DNA of 64,000 nt from Ancylobacter koreensis (GTDB lineage: Bacteria; Pseudomonadota; Alphaproteobacteria; Rhizobiales; Xanthobacteraceae). Location of the stretch: positions 246,724-310,723 of the forward strand of contig NZ_JALKCG010000003.1 in the NCBI RefSeq assembly GCF_023016525.1. The letters run 5' to 3'. A program made the position numbers and the translations under genes. A model generated the notes under the pieces. It was not told where the DNA came from. It searched no databases and was given only the letters and a program-made list of their open reading frames with translations. Shown here in pieces: positions 39,787 to 50,857 of the stretch (positions are counted from its first letter, which is position 1; each line of letters begins with the position of its first letter).

Positions 39787-40538
39787 CGCACGAAGGAGAG
39801 GATGCGGTCCCAGCGGACCGTCCAGGGCCACTTCCAGAACTGCCAGGCGGCATCTCCTTCCTTCACCGAGAAGAAGATCATCTGGGCGCGCCCTATGAGG
39901 TTCTCGTAAGGAACATAGCCGACCTGGCTGAGCACGCGGCTGTCGGTTGAATTGTCGCGGTTGTCGCCCATCATGAAGTAGTGGTCGGGCGGCACCTTGT
40001 AGACCTGGGTGTTGTCGTAGAAGCCGTTGTCGACGAGATCGAGCGTGTAGTAGCTGACCCCGTTCGGCAGCGTCTCGGTCCAGCGCTTGACGCGTTCGAC
40101 ACGCCCGCCGCCCTCGTCGTCCATCCAGTAGCCGGCATCCTCGCGCTTCACCGGTACGCCGTTGATGTTCAGCACGCCGTTGATCATCTGGATCTCGTCG
40201 CCCGGCAGGCCGATGACGCGCTTGATGTAGTCGGTGCTCTCGTCGCGCGGCAGCTTGAAGACGACGACATCGCCGCGATTGGGCGTCGAGCCCAGCAGGC
40301 GCCCGTCGAACAGCGGCGGCGAGAAGGGCAGCGAGAAGCGGGAATAGCCGTAGCTGAACTTCGAGACGAACAGATAGTCGCCGACCAGCAGCGTCTCCTT
40401 CATCGACCCGGAAGGGATGTTGAAGGGCTGGAAGAGGAAGGTGCGGATCAGGATGGCAATGAGGAAGGCCTGAAGGATGACCTTGATGGTCTCGCCGAGG
40501 CCGCCTTCCTTCTTCTTCTGTTCGCTGGTCGCTGTCAT
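39783..40538 (-). CDS. lepB: Signal peptidase I
   Basis: 251-residue inner-membrane peptidase removing Sec and Tat signal peptides. One N-terminal TM helix (about 18-36) precedes the catalytic Ser45 in NIPSGSMKETLLVGD; the general base Lys106 is in STDYIKRVIGLPGD. The C-terminal MMGDNRDNSTDSR box is intact. It sits between acpS and rnc on the same strand. Confidence 0.98.
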   Translation of the reverse strand: MTATSEQKKKEGGLGETIKVILQAFLIAILIRTFLFQPFNIPSGSMKETLLVGDYLFVSKFSYGYSRFSLPFSPPLFDGRLLGSTPNRGDVVVFKLPRDESTDYIKRVIGLPGDEIQMINGVLNINGVPVKREDAGYWMDDEGGGRVERVKRWTETLPNGVSYYTLDLVDNGFYDNTQVYKVPPDHYFMMGDNRDNSTDSRVLSQVGYVPYENLIGRAQMIFFSVKEGDAAWQFWKWPWTVRWDRILSFVR

Positions 40539-40659
40539 GTCGCTTTCCGGTACGCCTGCGGCACGCGTGCGCCGCCCGTGGCGGCCATCGCGCTCCTATA
40601 GCCGCTCAGGGAGGTTGCGGCAACGCGCGCCGGTCACGTTCGCACGAGGTGACTTCACG

Positions 40660-41070
40660 TCAGCCGCCGCCCGTCTTCGCCACCGCGCTGATGATGACGA
40701 AGGCCTGCGCCAGCGGTCCGTCGTCGGTGATGGTGAGGTCGATCCGCGCCTCGCAGCCGGGCGGGGTGATGGCGTCGAGCCGCGCCCGGGCGCCGCCGGT
40801 CAGTTCCATGGTCGGCCGGCCGGAGGGCAGGTTGACGACGCCCATGTCGCGCCAGAAGACGCCTTGCGCCAGACCGGTGCCGAGCGCCTTGGCGCAGGCC
40901 TCCTTGGCGGCGAAGCGCTTGGCGTAGCTCTCCACGCGGCGGGCGCGGCGGTCGGACTTGGCGCGCTCGACGGGGGTGAACACCCGGTCGAGGAAGCGCT
41001 CGCCGTGGCGCTCAAGCACCTCGGCGACCCGCCTTGCGTCGGTGATGTCCGAGCCGATGCCGATGATCAT
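40660..41070 (-). CDS. acpS: Holo-[acyl-carrier-protein] synthase
   Basis: 136-residue phosphopantetheinyl transferase that activates acyl carrier protein. The start [15 protein letters not shown] and [15 protein letters not shown] are the metal and CoA binding motifs. The start was placed at MIIGIG; upstream open frame is the shadow of pdxJ. It lies 13 bp after pdxJ, a classic pairing. Confidence 0.97.
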   Translation of the reverse strand: MIIGIGSDITDARRVAEVLERHGERFLDRVFTPVERAKSDRRARRVESYAKRFAAKEACAKALGTGLAQGVFWRDMGVVNLPSGRPTMELTGGARARLDAITPPGCEARIDLTITDDGPLAQAFVIISAVAKTGGG

Positions 41071-41083
41071 GCCCGCCCTGCCC

Positions 41084-41860
41084 TCACGCCGCCCGTGACG
41101 CGCCGAGATGCGCGCGTCCGCGCGCCATCGCGATCCGCATCTGGCGAATGGCGGCCTCGAAGCCAACGAAGACCGCCTCGCCGACAAGGAAATGACCGAT
41201 ATTGAGTTCGCGGACCGGCTCCAGCGCCGCTATGGTCTCGGCGCTCGCATAGTCGAGCCCGTGGCCGGCGTGGATTTCGAGGCCGAGGCTGGCCCCCTGC
41301 CGGGCAGCGGCCTGAAGCCGGGCAAACTCGGCGGCCGCCTCCACGGCACGCCCTTCGGCGAGAAGCTCGCACCAGGCGCCGGTGTGCAACTCGATGACCG
41401 CCGCGCCGATATCGGCGGCACGGGCGATCTGGTCCTCGTCGGGCGCGACGAAGAGCGACACGCGGATGCCGGCATGGCCGAGCTTCTCGACCTTGCGGGC
41501 GAGGTCGATGCCGCCGCCGATCACGTCGAGCCCGCCCTCGGTGGTGCGCTCCTCGCGACGCTCCGGCACGAGGCAGGAAGCGTGCGGCTTCAGTTCGAGC
41601 GCCAGCGCGACCATTTCGTCGGTCGCCGCCATCTCGAAATTGAGCGGCACGGTCAGCACCTCGCGCAGGCGCCGCATGTCGGCGTCGCGGACGTGCCGGC
41701 GATCCTCGCGCAGATGGGCGGTGATGCCGTCGGCACCGGCCGCGCAGGCGAGCTGGGCGGCGCGCACGGGGTCGGGCAGCGCGCCGCCGCGTGCGTTGCG
41801 CAGGGTCGCCACGTGGTCGATGTTCACGCCGAGGCGGATCGGGGGGACGATGGTGGTCAA
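41084..41860 (-). CDS. pdxJ: Pyridoxine 5'-phosphate synthase
   Basis: 258-residue TIM-barrel enzyme closing the pyridoxine ring from aminoacetone phosphate derivative and deoxyxylulose 5-phosphate. Signatures: [44 protein letters not shown] and [15 protein letters not shown]. The best start is TTG 41860 ([10 protein letters not shown]), preceded by AAGGGG and placed 4 bp after the pyrE stop. A start further upstream would lie inside pyrE. Confidence 0.95.
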   Translation of the reverse strand: MTTIVPPIRLGVNIDHVATLRNARGGALPDPVRAAQLACAAGADGITAHLREDRRHVRDADMRRLREVLTVPLNFEMAATDEMVALALELKPHASCLVPERREERTTEGGLDVIGGGIDLARKVEKLGHAGIRVSLFVAPDEDQIARAADIGAAVIELHTGAWCELLAEGRAVEAAAEFARLQAAARQGASLGLEIHAGHGLDYASAETIAALEPVRELNIGHFLVGEAVFVGFEAAIRQMRIAMARGRAHLGASRAA

Positions 41861-41864
41861 GGCC

Positions 41865-42464
41865 TTACCCCTTCGCGCCCTGAATCCCGCGCGAGCCCGG
41901 CTTGACCGGCGGCAGCGCGGCAAGCTCGGGCGGCAGCGCGTCGGCGGGATAGGCGGGAATGTCGAGCCTCGCCAGCGCCACCAGCGGCACGCCGAGATCG
42001 GCCTTGCCGTTCGAGCGGTCGATCAGGCAGGCGGCGCCGACGACGTTCGACGTATGCTCGGCGATGGAGGCGAGGCATTCGCGCGACGACAGGCCGGTGG
42101 TCACGATGTCCTCGACCATCAGCACCTTCGCCTCGGGCGGAATGGTGAAGCCGCGCCGGAGCTGGAAGCGCCCGTCCTCGCGTTCGACGAACACCGCCTT
42201 GGCGCCGAGCTGGCGGGCGGTCTCATAGCCGGGCACGATGCCGCCAACTGCGGGTGAGACGACGTAGTCGATCTTGCCGAAGGCGGCCTCGGCCTTCTCG
42301 GCCAGCGCCCGGCACAGCCGCTCTGTGCGCACCGGATCCTGGAAGATGAACATCTTCTGCAGGAAGACGGGGCTGCGCAGGCCCGACGACAGGATGAAAT
42401 GGCCCTCAAGCAGCGCACCGGCCGAACGGAACTCGGCCATGACCTCGTCTTGCGTCATCTTCAA
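41865..42464 (-). CDS. pyrE: Orotate phosphoribosyltransferase
   Basis: 199-residue pyrimidine enzyme. The PRPP-binding motif is [32 protein letters not shown] binds orotate, as in the alphaproteobacterial PyrE group. Its stop is 4 bp before the pdxJ start, and it follows the CsbD-like small gene by 72 bp. Confidence 0.97.
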   Translation of the reverse strand: MKMTQDEVMAEFRSAGALLEGHFILSSGLRSPVFLQKMFIFQDPVRTERLCRALAEKAEAAFGKIDYVVSPAVGGIVPGYETARQLGAKAVFVEREDGRFQLRRGFTIPPEAKVLMVEDIVTTGLSSRECLASIAEHTSNVVGAACLIDRSNGKADLGVPLVALARLDIPAYPADALPPELAALPPVKPGSRGIQGAKG

Positions 42465-42536
42465 TGCCCGAAAGAAGTTGCGAAACGGGTGCGGTGATAG
42501 CCTATCCGGCCTGTCGCGTCACCCGCCGCAACCCCC

Positions 42537-42731
42537 TCAGGCGCCGGCCGGGGGAATGTCGCGGTGCAGGACACGGCCCCGGGCCCGCGCGCAGGCCAGC
42601 GCGGCCTCGCCGGCAAGCTGTTCCACGCGGCCGCTCGCCGCCAGCATGCCGTCGCCGGCGAAGCGGCCCCAGAACTCCTTGGCGACGCCGGAGACAATGC
42701 GGAAATTGGCGTGGAGATGTTCGGTGGACAT
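42537..42731 (-). CDS. CsbD-like small protein
   Basis: 64-residue protein. The middle part (FRIVSGVAKEFWGRFAGDGMLAASGRVEQLAGEA) follows the CsbD pattern of Gly/Lys-Glu-x-x-Gly helices, where CsbD proteins are short stress-induced hydrophilic proteins. The second half is basic and ends PPAGA. A GAGGAG site precedes the ATG by about 8 nt. It sits between rsh and pyrE on the same strand. The family call is by eye; the protein could also be unrelated. Confidence 0.5.
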   Translation of the reverse strand: MSTEHLHANFRIVSGVAKEFWGRFAGDGMLAASGRVEQLAGEAALACARARGRVLHRDIPPAGA

Positions 42732-42799
42732 GGCGCGCGCTCCTCTTGTCGCCCGACGGGGCTGCCGAGGAAACGCGCGTCAGGGTTAACGGTTCCTTG

Positions 42800-45016
<2,217 letters not shown>

Positions 45017-45125
45017 GACAGGGACTCGCGAGAATGGCCGGCCACGAGGGCCGATAGGCTAGATATCGTCCGCGCACTGCGGAGTCGCAAGCCGCTTGTG
45101 GCCCAATGGATGCCTAAAACGCCAA

Positions 45126-45148
45126 CGGCCCGGCGCAGGGCCGGGCCG
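45126..45148 (-). terminator. Possible terminator after rpoZ
   Basis: Nine-bp perfect GC stem (CGGCCCGGC / GCCGGGCCG, loop GCAGG) 24 bp beyond the rpoZ stop, reading on the minus strand into a short GTTTTAGG. The T tract is weak, so it may only attenuate readthrough into rsh, which starts at 45016. Confidence 0.45.
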
Positions 45149-45171
45149 CCGTCGGAGATCGCAAGAAGCGA

Positions 45172-45561
45172 TCAGCCTTCGTCGTCGTCGCTCGGCTCCG
45201 GCGGCACGAGGCCCTGGAGGCCGGCCAGCAGCTCTTCCTCGGTCATGCGGTCGAGCATGATGTCCGAATCATCCGAGCCGTCCGACCCGCCCGACGCGAT
45301 CATCGGCACGGTTTCCGGCTCGGGTTCGTCCACCTCGGTGAACTTCTGGAGCGAATGGATCAGCTCTTCGCGCAGGTCGTCCGGCGAGATGGTCTCGTCG
45401 GCGATCTCGCGCAGGGCGACCACCGGGTTCTTGTCGTTGTCGCGGTCGACCGTGATCGGCGAACCCGACGCGATGACGCGCGCGCGGTGGCCGGCAAGAA
45501 GAACCAGCTCGAAGCGATTGTCGACCTTGTCGATGCAGTCCTCGACGGTGACGCGAGCCAT
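45172..45561 (-). CDS. rpoZ: RNA polymerase omega subunit
   Basis: 129-residue omega subunit. The conserved start [33 protein letters not shown] and [16 protein letters not shown] match RpoZ. The C-terminal half is acidic and longer than in enterics, as in other alphaproteobacteria. Omega aids polymerase assembly and forms part of a ppGpp site, which fits its place before rsh. The start was set at MARVTVED. Confidence 0.96.
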   Translation of the reverse strand: MARVTVEDCIDKVDNRFELVLLAGHRARVIASGSPITVDRDNDKNPVVALREIADETISPDDLREELIHSLQKFTEVDEPEPETVPMIASGGSDGSDDSDIMLDRMTEEELLAGLQGLVPPEPSDDDEG

Positions 45562-45823
45562 GCCTCGGCACTCCTGACGGTGTAAGGGAAGCGGCCTCAA
45601 TAAACCAATGAGCCGCGTGGAGCAAGCATCGCCCGCAACGAGGGGGCTCGGCGGCGCCAAGACTGCCCTTACGTCAGAGGAAATCTTCCACCGCAAAACA
45701 GCTGCAACGTCACGCCGCCGTCTCGCGCCCGCCACAAATGCGCTATGTCTATGCGGGGCAAGCGCTTCGCTGCGGGACGGCGACGCAACGGTTACATTGG
45801 CTCGGTTCCGGGTATTTTCGCGT

Positions 45824-46447
45824 ATGGTTCAAGGTATGGAAAAGATCGCCCTTTTTATCGATGGCGCCAATCTCTACTCGGCCACCAAATCACTTGGTTT
45901 TGATATCGACTACAAGCGTTTGCTCAAGGAATTTCAGGGTCGTGGCTATGTGCTGCGGGCCTTCTATTACACCACGCTGGTGGAAGATACGGAGTACTCC
46001 TCCATCCGCCCGCTGCTCGACTGGCTCGACTACAACGGCTACTCGGTCGTCACCAAGCCGGCGCGCGAATTTACCGACAGCCAGGGCCGCCGGCGCGTGC
46101 GCGGCAACATGGATATCGAGCTCGCGGTCGCCGCGATGGAGCTCGCGCCGCATGTCGACCACATCGTCATCTTCTCCGGCGACGGCGATTTCCGCTCGCT
46201 GGTCGAGGCGATCCAGCGCAAGGGCGTGCGCGTCACCGTCGTCTCCAGCATCCACACCCAGCCGCCGATGATCGCCGACGAGCTGCGCCGGCAGGCCGAC
46301 GTCTTCGTCGATCTCGTGGACCTTCAGGCGCGCATCGGCCGCGACCCGGCCGACCGCTCGGGCCGGATGCAGGAGACGCCGCGCTTCCTTGAGCGCCGCA
46401 CGCCGCCGCCCCCGGCCGACGACAGCGACGACAGCTCGGATTCCTGA
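45824..46447 (+). CDS. NYN domain (LabA/DUF88-like) protein
   Basis: 207-residue protein with a PIN-like NYN nuclease fold. Acidic metal-site residues are in [27 protein letters not shown] and [22 protein letters not shown], all in the expected order. The C-terminal 40 residues are Pro/Asp/Ser-rich and probably disordered. LabA-like proteins may be RNases, and this conserved alphaproteobacterial member is usually close to rpoZ. An alternative start (MEKIALF) lies 4 codons downstream. Confidence 0.88.
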   Translation: MVQGMEKIALFIDGANLYSATKSLGFDIDYKRLLKEFQGRGYVLRAFYYTTLVEDTEYSSIRPLLDWLDYNGYSVVTKPAREFTDSQGRRRVRGNMDIELAVAAMELAPHVDHIVIFSGDGDFRSLVEAIQRKGVRVTVVSSIHTQPPMIADELRRQADVFVDLVDLQARIGRDPADRSGRMQETPRFLERRTPPPPADDSDDSSDS

Positions 46448-46454
46448 GGCGCGC

Positions 46455-47135
46455 ATGGCTCCTCGCCTTGCCTCGGCTGCCGAGCCGCCGGTCCCGGCCG
46501 CGCCGGAGCCGGGGCGCGATTGCCCCTTGTGTCCGCGCCTCGTCGCCTTTCGCGAGCACTGGCGGGCCGAGGAGCCGAGCTGGCACAATGCGCCGGTGCC
46601 CTCCTTCGGTCCGGTGGACGGGCGGCTGCTGATCGTCGGGCTGGCGCCGGGCCTGCGCGGCGCCAATCGCACCGGGCGGCCCTTCACCGGCGATTATGCC
46701 GGCGAGCTGCTCTATTCGACGCTGATCCGGTTCGGCTTCGCCACGGGCGTGTTCGAGGCGCGGCCGGACGATTCGCTGCGCCTCGTCGATGCCCGCCTCA
46801 CCAATGCCGTGCGCTGCGTCCCGCCGGAGAACAAGCCGACGACCGAGGAGATGCGCAATTGCCGGCCGTTCCTCGCCGCCACCATCGGCCTGCTTCCGGG
46901 GCTCAGCGCCATCGTCGCGCTGGGCAAGATCGCCCATGATCAGGTGCTCGCGGCGCATGGCGAGCGGCTGTCGCGGCACAAATTCGCCCATGGCGCGGTG
47001 CATCGCCTCGGCGATGTGGTGCTCTTCGACAGCTACCACTGCTCCCGCTACAACACGAATACCGGTGTGTTGACGACGGAGATGTTCCACGCCGTCTTCG
47101 CCAAGGTGCGCGCCCATATCGACGCGCTGGCCTGA
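46455..47135 (+). CDS. Uracil-DNA glycosylase, family 5 (UDGb)
   Basis: 226-residue glycosylase excising uracil and related bases. Motif A is GLAPGLRGANRTGRPFTGDYAGELL, the UDGb form that lacks the polar water-activating residue of family 1. The iron-sulfur ligand region CPLCPRLVAFRE is present near residue 24. The C-terminal motif FDSYHCSRYNTNTGVLT corresponds to the second uracil-binding loop. It follows the NYN gene by 7 bp. Confidence 0.92.
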   Translation: MAPRLASAAEPPVPAAPEPGRDCPLCPRLVAFREHWRAEEPSWHNAPVPSFGPVDGRLLIVGLAPGLRGANRTGRPFTGDYAGELLYSTLIRFGFATGVFEARPDDSLRLVDARLTNAVRCVPPENKPTTEEMRNCRPFLAATIGLLPGLSAIVALGKIAHDQVLAAHGERLSRHKFAHGAVHRLGDVVLFDSYHCSRYNTNTGVLTTEMFHAVFAKVRAHIDALA

Positions 47136-47144
47136 GGCGGCCCA

Positions 47145-48188
47145 CTAGGGGGCGACCGGCGCCCACAGCACGTCCTCGATCCGGCGCGCGCCGGCCGCCA
47201 GCATCACCAGCCGGTCGAAGCCGAGCGCGATGCCGGACGCTTCGGGCATCGTGGCGAGCGCGGCGAGGAAATCCTCGTCGATCGGGTAGCGTTCGCCGTA
47301 GAGACGTGCCTTCTCGTCCATCCACGTCACGAAACGCCGGCGCTGTTCGGTAGCGTCCGTCAGCTCGCCGAAGCCGTTGGCGAGCTCGACCGCGCAGACA
47401 TAGAGCTCGAAGCGCTCGGCGACGCGGGGGTCCTCCGGCTTGGGGCGGGCAAGCGCCGCCTCGGAGATCGGGTATTCGCACAGGATCGTCGCCCGGCCAA
47501 TGCCGAGCTTCGGCTCGATCTTTTCCACCATCACCCGGGTGAACACGTCCGCCCATGTATCGTCCAGCGCCACGCGGATGCCGGCGGCATGGGCGTCCTG
47601 CCAGAGCCGCTCGCGGTCGTTCTCCTCAACGCCCACGCTCGCCATCAGGTCGATGCCGGCATTGCGCAGGAACGCCTCGGCCACGGTGAGCCGCTCGGGC
47701 GTCACGCCGACATCGCAGACATGTCCGCCATACTGGAATTCGCGCGCGCCGACGGTCTCGGCCGTCACCGCCAGCAGCGCCGTACAGTCGCGCATCAGCG
47801 CTTCGTAGCCTTCGCCGGCGCGATACCATTCCAGCATGGTGAATTCGGGATGATGCAGCGCCGTGCGCTCGCCGTTGCGGAACACCCGCGCCAGCGTGAA
47901 CAGCCGGGTCTCGCCAGCCGCCAGCAGCTTCTTGGCCGTGAATTCCGGCGAGGTGTGGAGATAGCGCGGCGTCCGCGTGCCGTCGGGCCGCTCCAATTCG
48001 GTTGCGAAGGCGCGCAGGTGCACCTCGTTGCCGGGCGAGACCTGCAGGATCGGCGTCTCCACCTCCATGAAGCCGCGCGCGCCGAAGAAGGCACGCAGCG
48101 CCGCCTGCACGCGCTGGCGCGCCAGCAGGAAGGGCCGCCTGTCGGCATGCATGGATGGCGACCACCACGGCGAGGCTTCAGCGGACAT
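47145..48188 (-). CDS. epmA: EF-P--lysine ligase EpmA (PoxA/GenX)
   Basis: 347-residue class II lysyl-tRNA synthetase paralogue without the anticodon-binding domain. It attaches beta-lysine to EF-P. Core motifs: GFMEVETPILQVSPGNEVHLRAF, TARVFRNGE-type segment (TLARVFRNGERTALHHPEFTMLEWY) and the C-terminal SGIALGFDRLVMLAAG. It is divergent from efp, with 128 bp between the starts, which supports the function. The beta-lysine maker EpmB is not in the window. Confidence 0.94.
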   Translation of the reverse strand: MSAEASPWWSPSMHADRRPFLLARQRVQAALRAFFGARGFMEVETPILQVSPGNEVHLRAFATELERPDGTRTPRYLHTSPEFTAKKLLAAGETRLFTLARVFRNGERTALHHPEFTMLEWYRAGEGYEALMRDCTALLAVTAETVGAREFQYGGHVCDVGVTPERLTVAEAFLRNAGIDLMASVGVEENDRERLWQDAHAAGIRVALDDTWADVFTRVMVEKIEPKLGIGRATILCEYPISEAALARPKPEDPRVAERFELYVCAVELANGFGELTDATEQRRRFVTWMDEKARLYGERYPIDEDFLAALATMPEASGIALGFDRLVMLAAGARRIEDVLWAPVAP

Positions 48189-48316
48189 GAGGAGACTCCC
48201 GTGTGGTGGCGCCGCCGGGGTTGGCGGATAGCGGGCGCGCTTGTATAGGAGGCGCCCAATGGAATCCCAGCGGTGCCTCCGCGCGACGCGGCGCACCCAA
48301 CAGCCAGAGGACCGCA

Positions 48317-48886
48317 ATGGTCAAGGTCATCGCCAGCACCCTGCGCAAGGGCAACGTGGTCGACATCGACGGCAAGCTCTATGTCGTCCTGACCGCCGAC
48401 AACATCCACCCCGGCAAGGGCACCCCGGTGACCCAGCTCGACATGCGCCGCATCTCCGATGGCGTGAAGATTTCCGAGCGCTACCGCACCACCGAGCAGG
48501 TCGAGCGCGCCCATGTCGAGGACCGGCCCTTCACCTTCCTGTATTCGGACGGCGAGGGCTATCACTTCATGAACCCCGAAAACTACGACCAGGTCGCGGT
48601 GCATCCGGACGTGATCGGCGACCAGGCCGCCTATCTCCAGGAGAGCATGCAGGTCATGCTCAAGATGCACGAGGGCAACGGCATCGCCATCGAACTGCCG
48701 CAGCGCGTCGTGCTGGAAGTCACCGACACCGAGCCGGTGACGAAGGGGCAGACCGCCTCCTCCTCCTACAAGCCCGCCATCCTGTCGAACGGCGTGCGCT
48801 CGGCGGTCCCCCCGCATATCGGCGTCGGCACCCGCATCGTGGTCATGACCGCCGACGGCTCCTATGTCGAGCGCGCCAAGGACTGA
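48317..48886 (+). CDS. efp: Elongation factor P
   Basis: 189-residue factor that relieves ribosome stalling at polyproline. Modified residue Lys34 lies in [13 protein letters not shown], the loop recognised by EpmA. Domain III contains [27 protein letters not shown] strong terminator follows. The divergent epmA supports lysylation rather than rhamnosylation. Confidence 0.97.
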   Translation: MVKVIASTLRKGNVVDIDGKLYVVLTADNIHPGKGTPVTQLDMRRISDGVKISERYRTTEQVERAHVEDRPFTFLYSDGEGYHFMNPENYDQVAVHPDVIGDQAAYLQESMQVMLKMHEGNGIAIELPQRVVLEVTDTEPVTKGQTASSSYKPAILSNGVRSAVPPHIGVGTRIVVMTADGSYVERAKD

Positions 48887-48907
48887 GCGTCGCTGACAGC
48901 CAGAATC

Positions 48908-48940
48908 AAAAAGCCCGGCCAAGTGCCGGGTTTTTCTTTT
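48908..48940 (+). terminator. Intrinsic terminator of efp
   Basis: Six-bp stem CCCGGC/GCCGGG with loop CAAGT, flanked by an A tract on the left and TTTTTCTTTT on the right, 22 bp after the efp stop. The A tract also gives a T run on the other strand, so it may work in both directions. Confidence 0.9.
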
Positions 48941-48956
48941 GTAATGTTCTTTACGT

Positions 48957-49047
48957 CGTCATCCCCGGGCTTGGCCCGGGGATCCACGATTTTCGCCCGC
49001 GTTGCTTGATCAGGACGTGGATGGCCGGGCCAAGCCCGGCCATGACG
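48957..49047. repeat. Paired REP-like palindromes (BIME-like)
   Basis: Two 32-bp hairpins in inverted orientation, 48957-48988 and 49016-49047, separated by 27 nt. Each has the core CCGGGCTTGGCCCGG or its complement, bounded by CGTCAT and ATCCACG. The arms differ between copies in a compensated way: CC...GG in the first against GG...CC in the second. This keeps the base pairing and so points to selection for structure. It lies between efp and the convergent smpB. Confidence 0.75.
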
Positions 49048-49093
49048 ATCCGGATAAGCTGACGTTTCGCCAGTCAGCGGGACGCGCCACGGG

Positions 49094-49567
49094 TCAGCCC
49101 CGGTCGCGCATCAGACGCTGGCGGTCGCGGGCCCAGTCCTTCTCCTTCTGCGCTTCGCGCTTGTCATGCGCCTTGCGGCCGCGGGCGATGGCGATCTCGA
49201 CCTTGGCGCGACCCTGCTCGTTGAAGAAGATGCGCAGCGGCACCACCGTCATGCCTTCGCGCTCCACCGCCTGCCAGATCTTGGCGATCTCGCGCTTGTG
49301 CAGCAGCAGTTTGCGCGGGCGGCGCGGCTCGTGATTGAAGCGGTTGGCCTGCAGATATTCCGGGATGAAGGTGTTGTAGATGATGGCCTCGCCCGTCTTG
49401 GCGGAGACATAGCTCTCCGCCACCGTGGCCTTGCCGCCGCGCAGGCTCTTCACCTCGGTGCCGGACAGGGCGATGCCGGCCTCGAACACCTCGCCGATGT
49501 CGTAGTCGAACCGCGCCCGGCGATTGTCGGCGACGACCTTGCGCGCCTGTGTCTTCTTCTCGGCCAT
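49094..49567 (-). CDS. smpB: SsrA-binding protein SmpB
   Basis: 157-residue tmRNA partner for ribosome rescue. It contains [48 protein letters not shown] and the C-terminal [17 protein letters not shown] tail that enters the decoding site. It lies 40 bp after dapA, the usual alphaproteobacterial order. No ssrA gene was seen in the window. Confidence 0.98.
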   Translation of the reverse strand: MAEKKTQARKVVADNRRARFDYDIGEVFEAGIALSGTEVKSLRGGKATVAESYVSAKTGEAIIYNTFIPEYLQANRFNHEPRRPRKLLLHKREIAKIWQAVEREGMTVVPLRIFFNEQGRAKVEIAIARGRKAHDKREAQKEKDWARDRQRLMRDRG

Positions 49568-49607
49568 CGTTCTCGCTCCGCAACGGAGCGTGCGCCCCGC
49601 GCCTTCT

Positions 49608-50498
49608 TCAGTTGATCAGCCCGGCGTGACGCATGGCGTCGCGGACGATCTCCTTCGTCTTTTCGCTCACCGGCACCATCGGCAGGCGCGCCTCGTCGGC
49701 GATCTTGCCGAGCAGGCTCAACGCATATTTGGTGGGGCTCGGGTTGGTTTCAACGAACAGCGCCTGGAACAGCGGGAACAGCCGGTCCTGCACCTCCAGC
49801 GCCTTGGCGTAGTCGCCGGCGATGCAGGCGTCGATGAGCTGCGCGCAGAGCTTGGGCGCCACGTTGGAGGCGACCGAGATGCAGCCGTCGCCGCCATGCG
49901 CCATGAAGGCGAGTGCGGTGGCGTCCTCGCCGGAGAGCTGGTTGAACTCCGGGCCGACGACCTGGCGCTGCTGGCTCACGCGCGCCAGATTGGCGGTCGC
50001 GTCCTTCACGCCGACGATGTTCGGCAGCTCGAACAGACGCGCCATGGTCTCCACCGACATGTCGATCACCGACCGGCCGGGGATGTTGTAGATGTAGATC
50101 GGGATGCCGACGGCGTCGTTGATGGCCTTGTAGTGCTGGTAGAGCCCTTCCTGGCCGGGCTTGTTGTAGTAGGGCGTCACCACCAGCACGGCGTCGGCGC
50201 CGGCGCTTTCCGCGTGGCGCGCGAGGTCGATCGCCTCGATGGTGTTGTTCGAGCCCGCCCCGGCAATCACCGGCACGCGGCCGCGTGCCTGCTGCACCGT
50301 CCATTCGACGACGGCCTTGTGCTCGTCATGCGAGACGGTCGGGCTCTCCCCCGTGGTGCCGACCGGAACGAGGCCGTGGATGCCTTCCTCGATCTGCCAG
50401 TCGACGAGATCGCGGAATGCTTTCTCGTCAAGCGCGCCGTCGCGGAACGGCGTCACGAGCGCCGTAAAGGATCCACGGAAGGGCAGCGAGTGAGGCAT
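49608..50498 (-). CDS. dapA: 4-hydroxy-tetrahydrodipicolinate synthase
   Basis: 296-residue (beta/alpha)8 aldolase starting lysine/diaminopimelate synthesis. Motifs: [52 protein letters not shown] (catalytic Tyr) and the Schiff-base Lys in [11 protein letters not shown]. Length typical. Divergent from the lytic transglycosylase gene. Confidence 0.97.
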   Translation of the reverse strand: MPHSLPFRGSFTALVTPFRDGALDEKAFRDLVDWQIEEGIHGLVPVGTTGESPTVSHDEHKAVVEWTVQQARGRVPVIAGAGSNNTIEAIDLARHAESAGADAVLVVTPYYNKPGQEGLYQHYKAINDAVGIPIYIYNIPGRSVIDMSVETMARLFELPNIVGVKDATANLARVSQQRQVVGPEFNQLSGEDATALAFMAHGGDGCISVASNVAPKLCAQLIDACIAGDYAKALEVQDRLFPLFQALFVETNPSPTKYALSLLGKIADEARLPMVPVSEKTKEIVRDAMRHAGLIN

Positions 50499-50857
50499 GG
50501 CGCGCTCCTGAGGTCTTTCTCGTCATCGTCGCGTCCCCGCCGGGGCAGGGTGCACGTGGCCTTATTGTCGGGGCGCATGAGATATCGCGTCGGGGCGGCC
50601 GAAGGAAGCGCATTGTTGGGCAGCGGCTTGGCAAAGCCCGGCCGGTGCGGCAAGGTGCGGCACCCTGCCCCGGTTTCGCCGGGTTGGTCGCCTATCTCCG
50701 GCGGGTGCGCCCGGCCCGGAGCCGCGATCGGGCTCCGCCAGCATGCCGGTGCGGGGGACGTGGTTAGCAATTCGTCAATAAGATCGAGAGACAACTGGCG
50801 GTGCGCGGCGTGTTCTGGCCGTGCCGGTAGCGTCCGTTGACGGGAGTGCGAAAGCCC
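50499..50857. other. Divergent intergenic region between dapA and slt, with a 14-bp inverted repeat
   Basis: 359 bp without a convincing gene. A perfect 14-bp inverted repeat, CCGGGGCAGGGTGC (50540-50553) and GCACCCTGCCCCGG (50660-50673), encloses 106 nt. It could fold into a long stem-loop or be the ends of a small decayed element. The stretch 50765-50800 is the most AT-rich part and may hold the slt promoter. The GAGCGCGCC before dapA contains no strong Shine-Dalgarno sequence. Confidence 0.55.
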
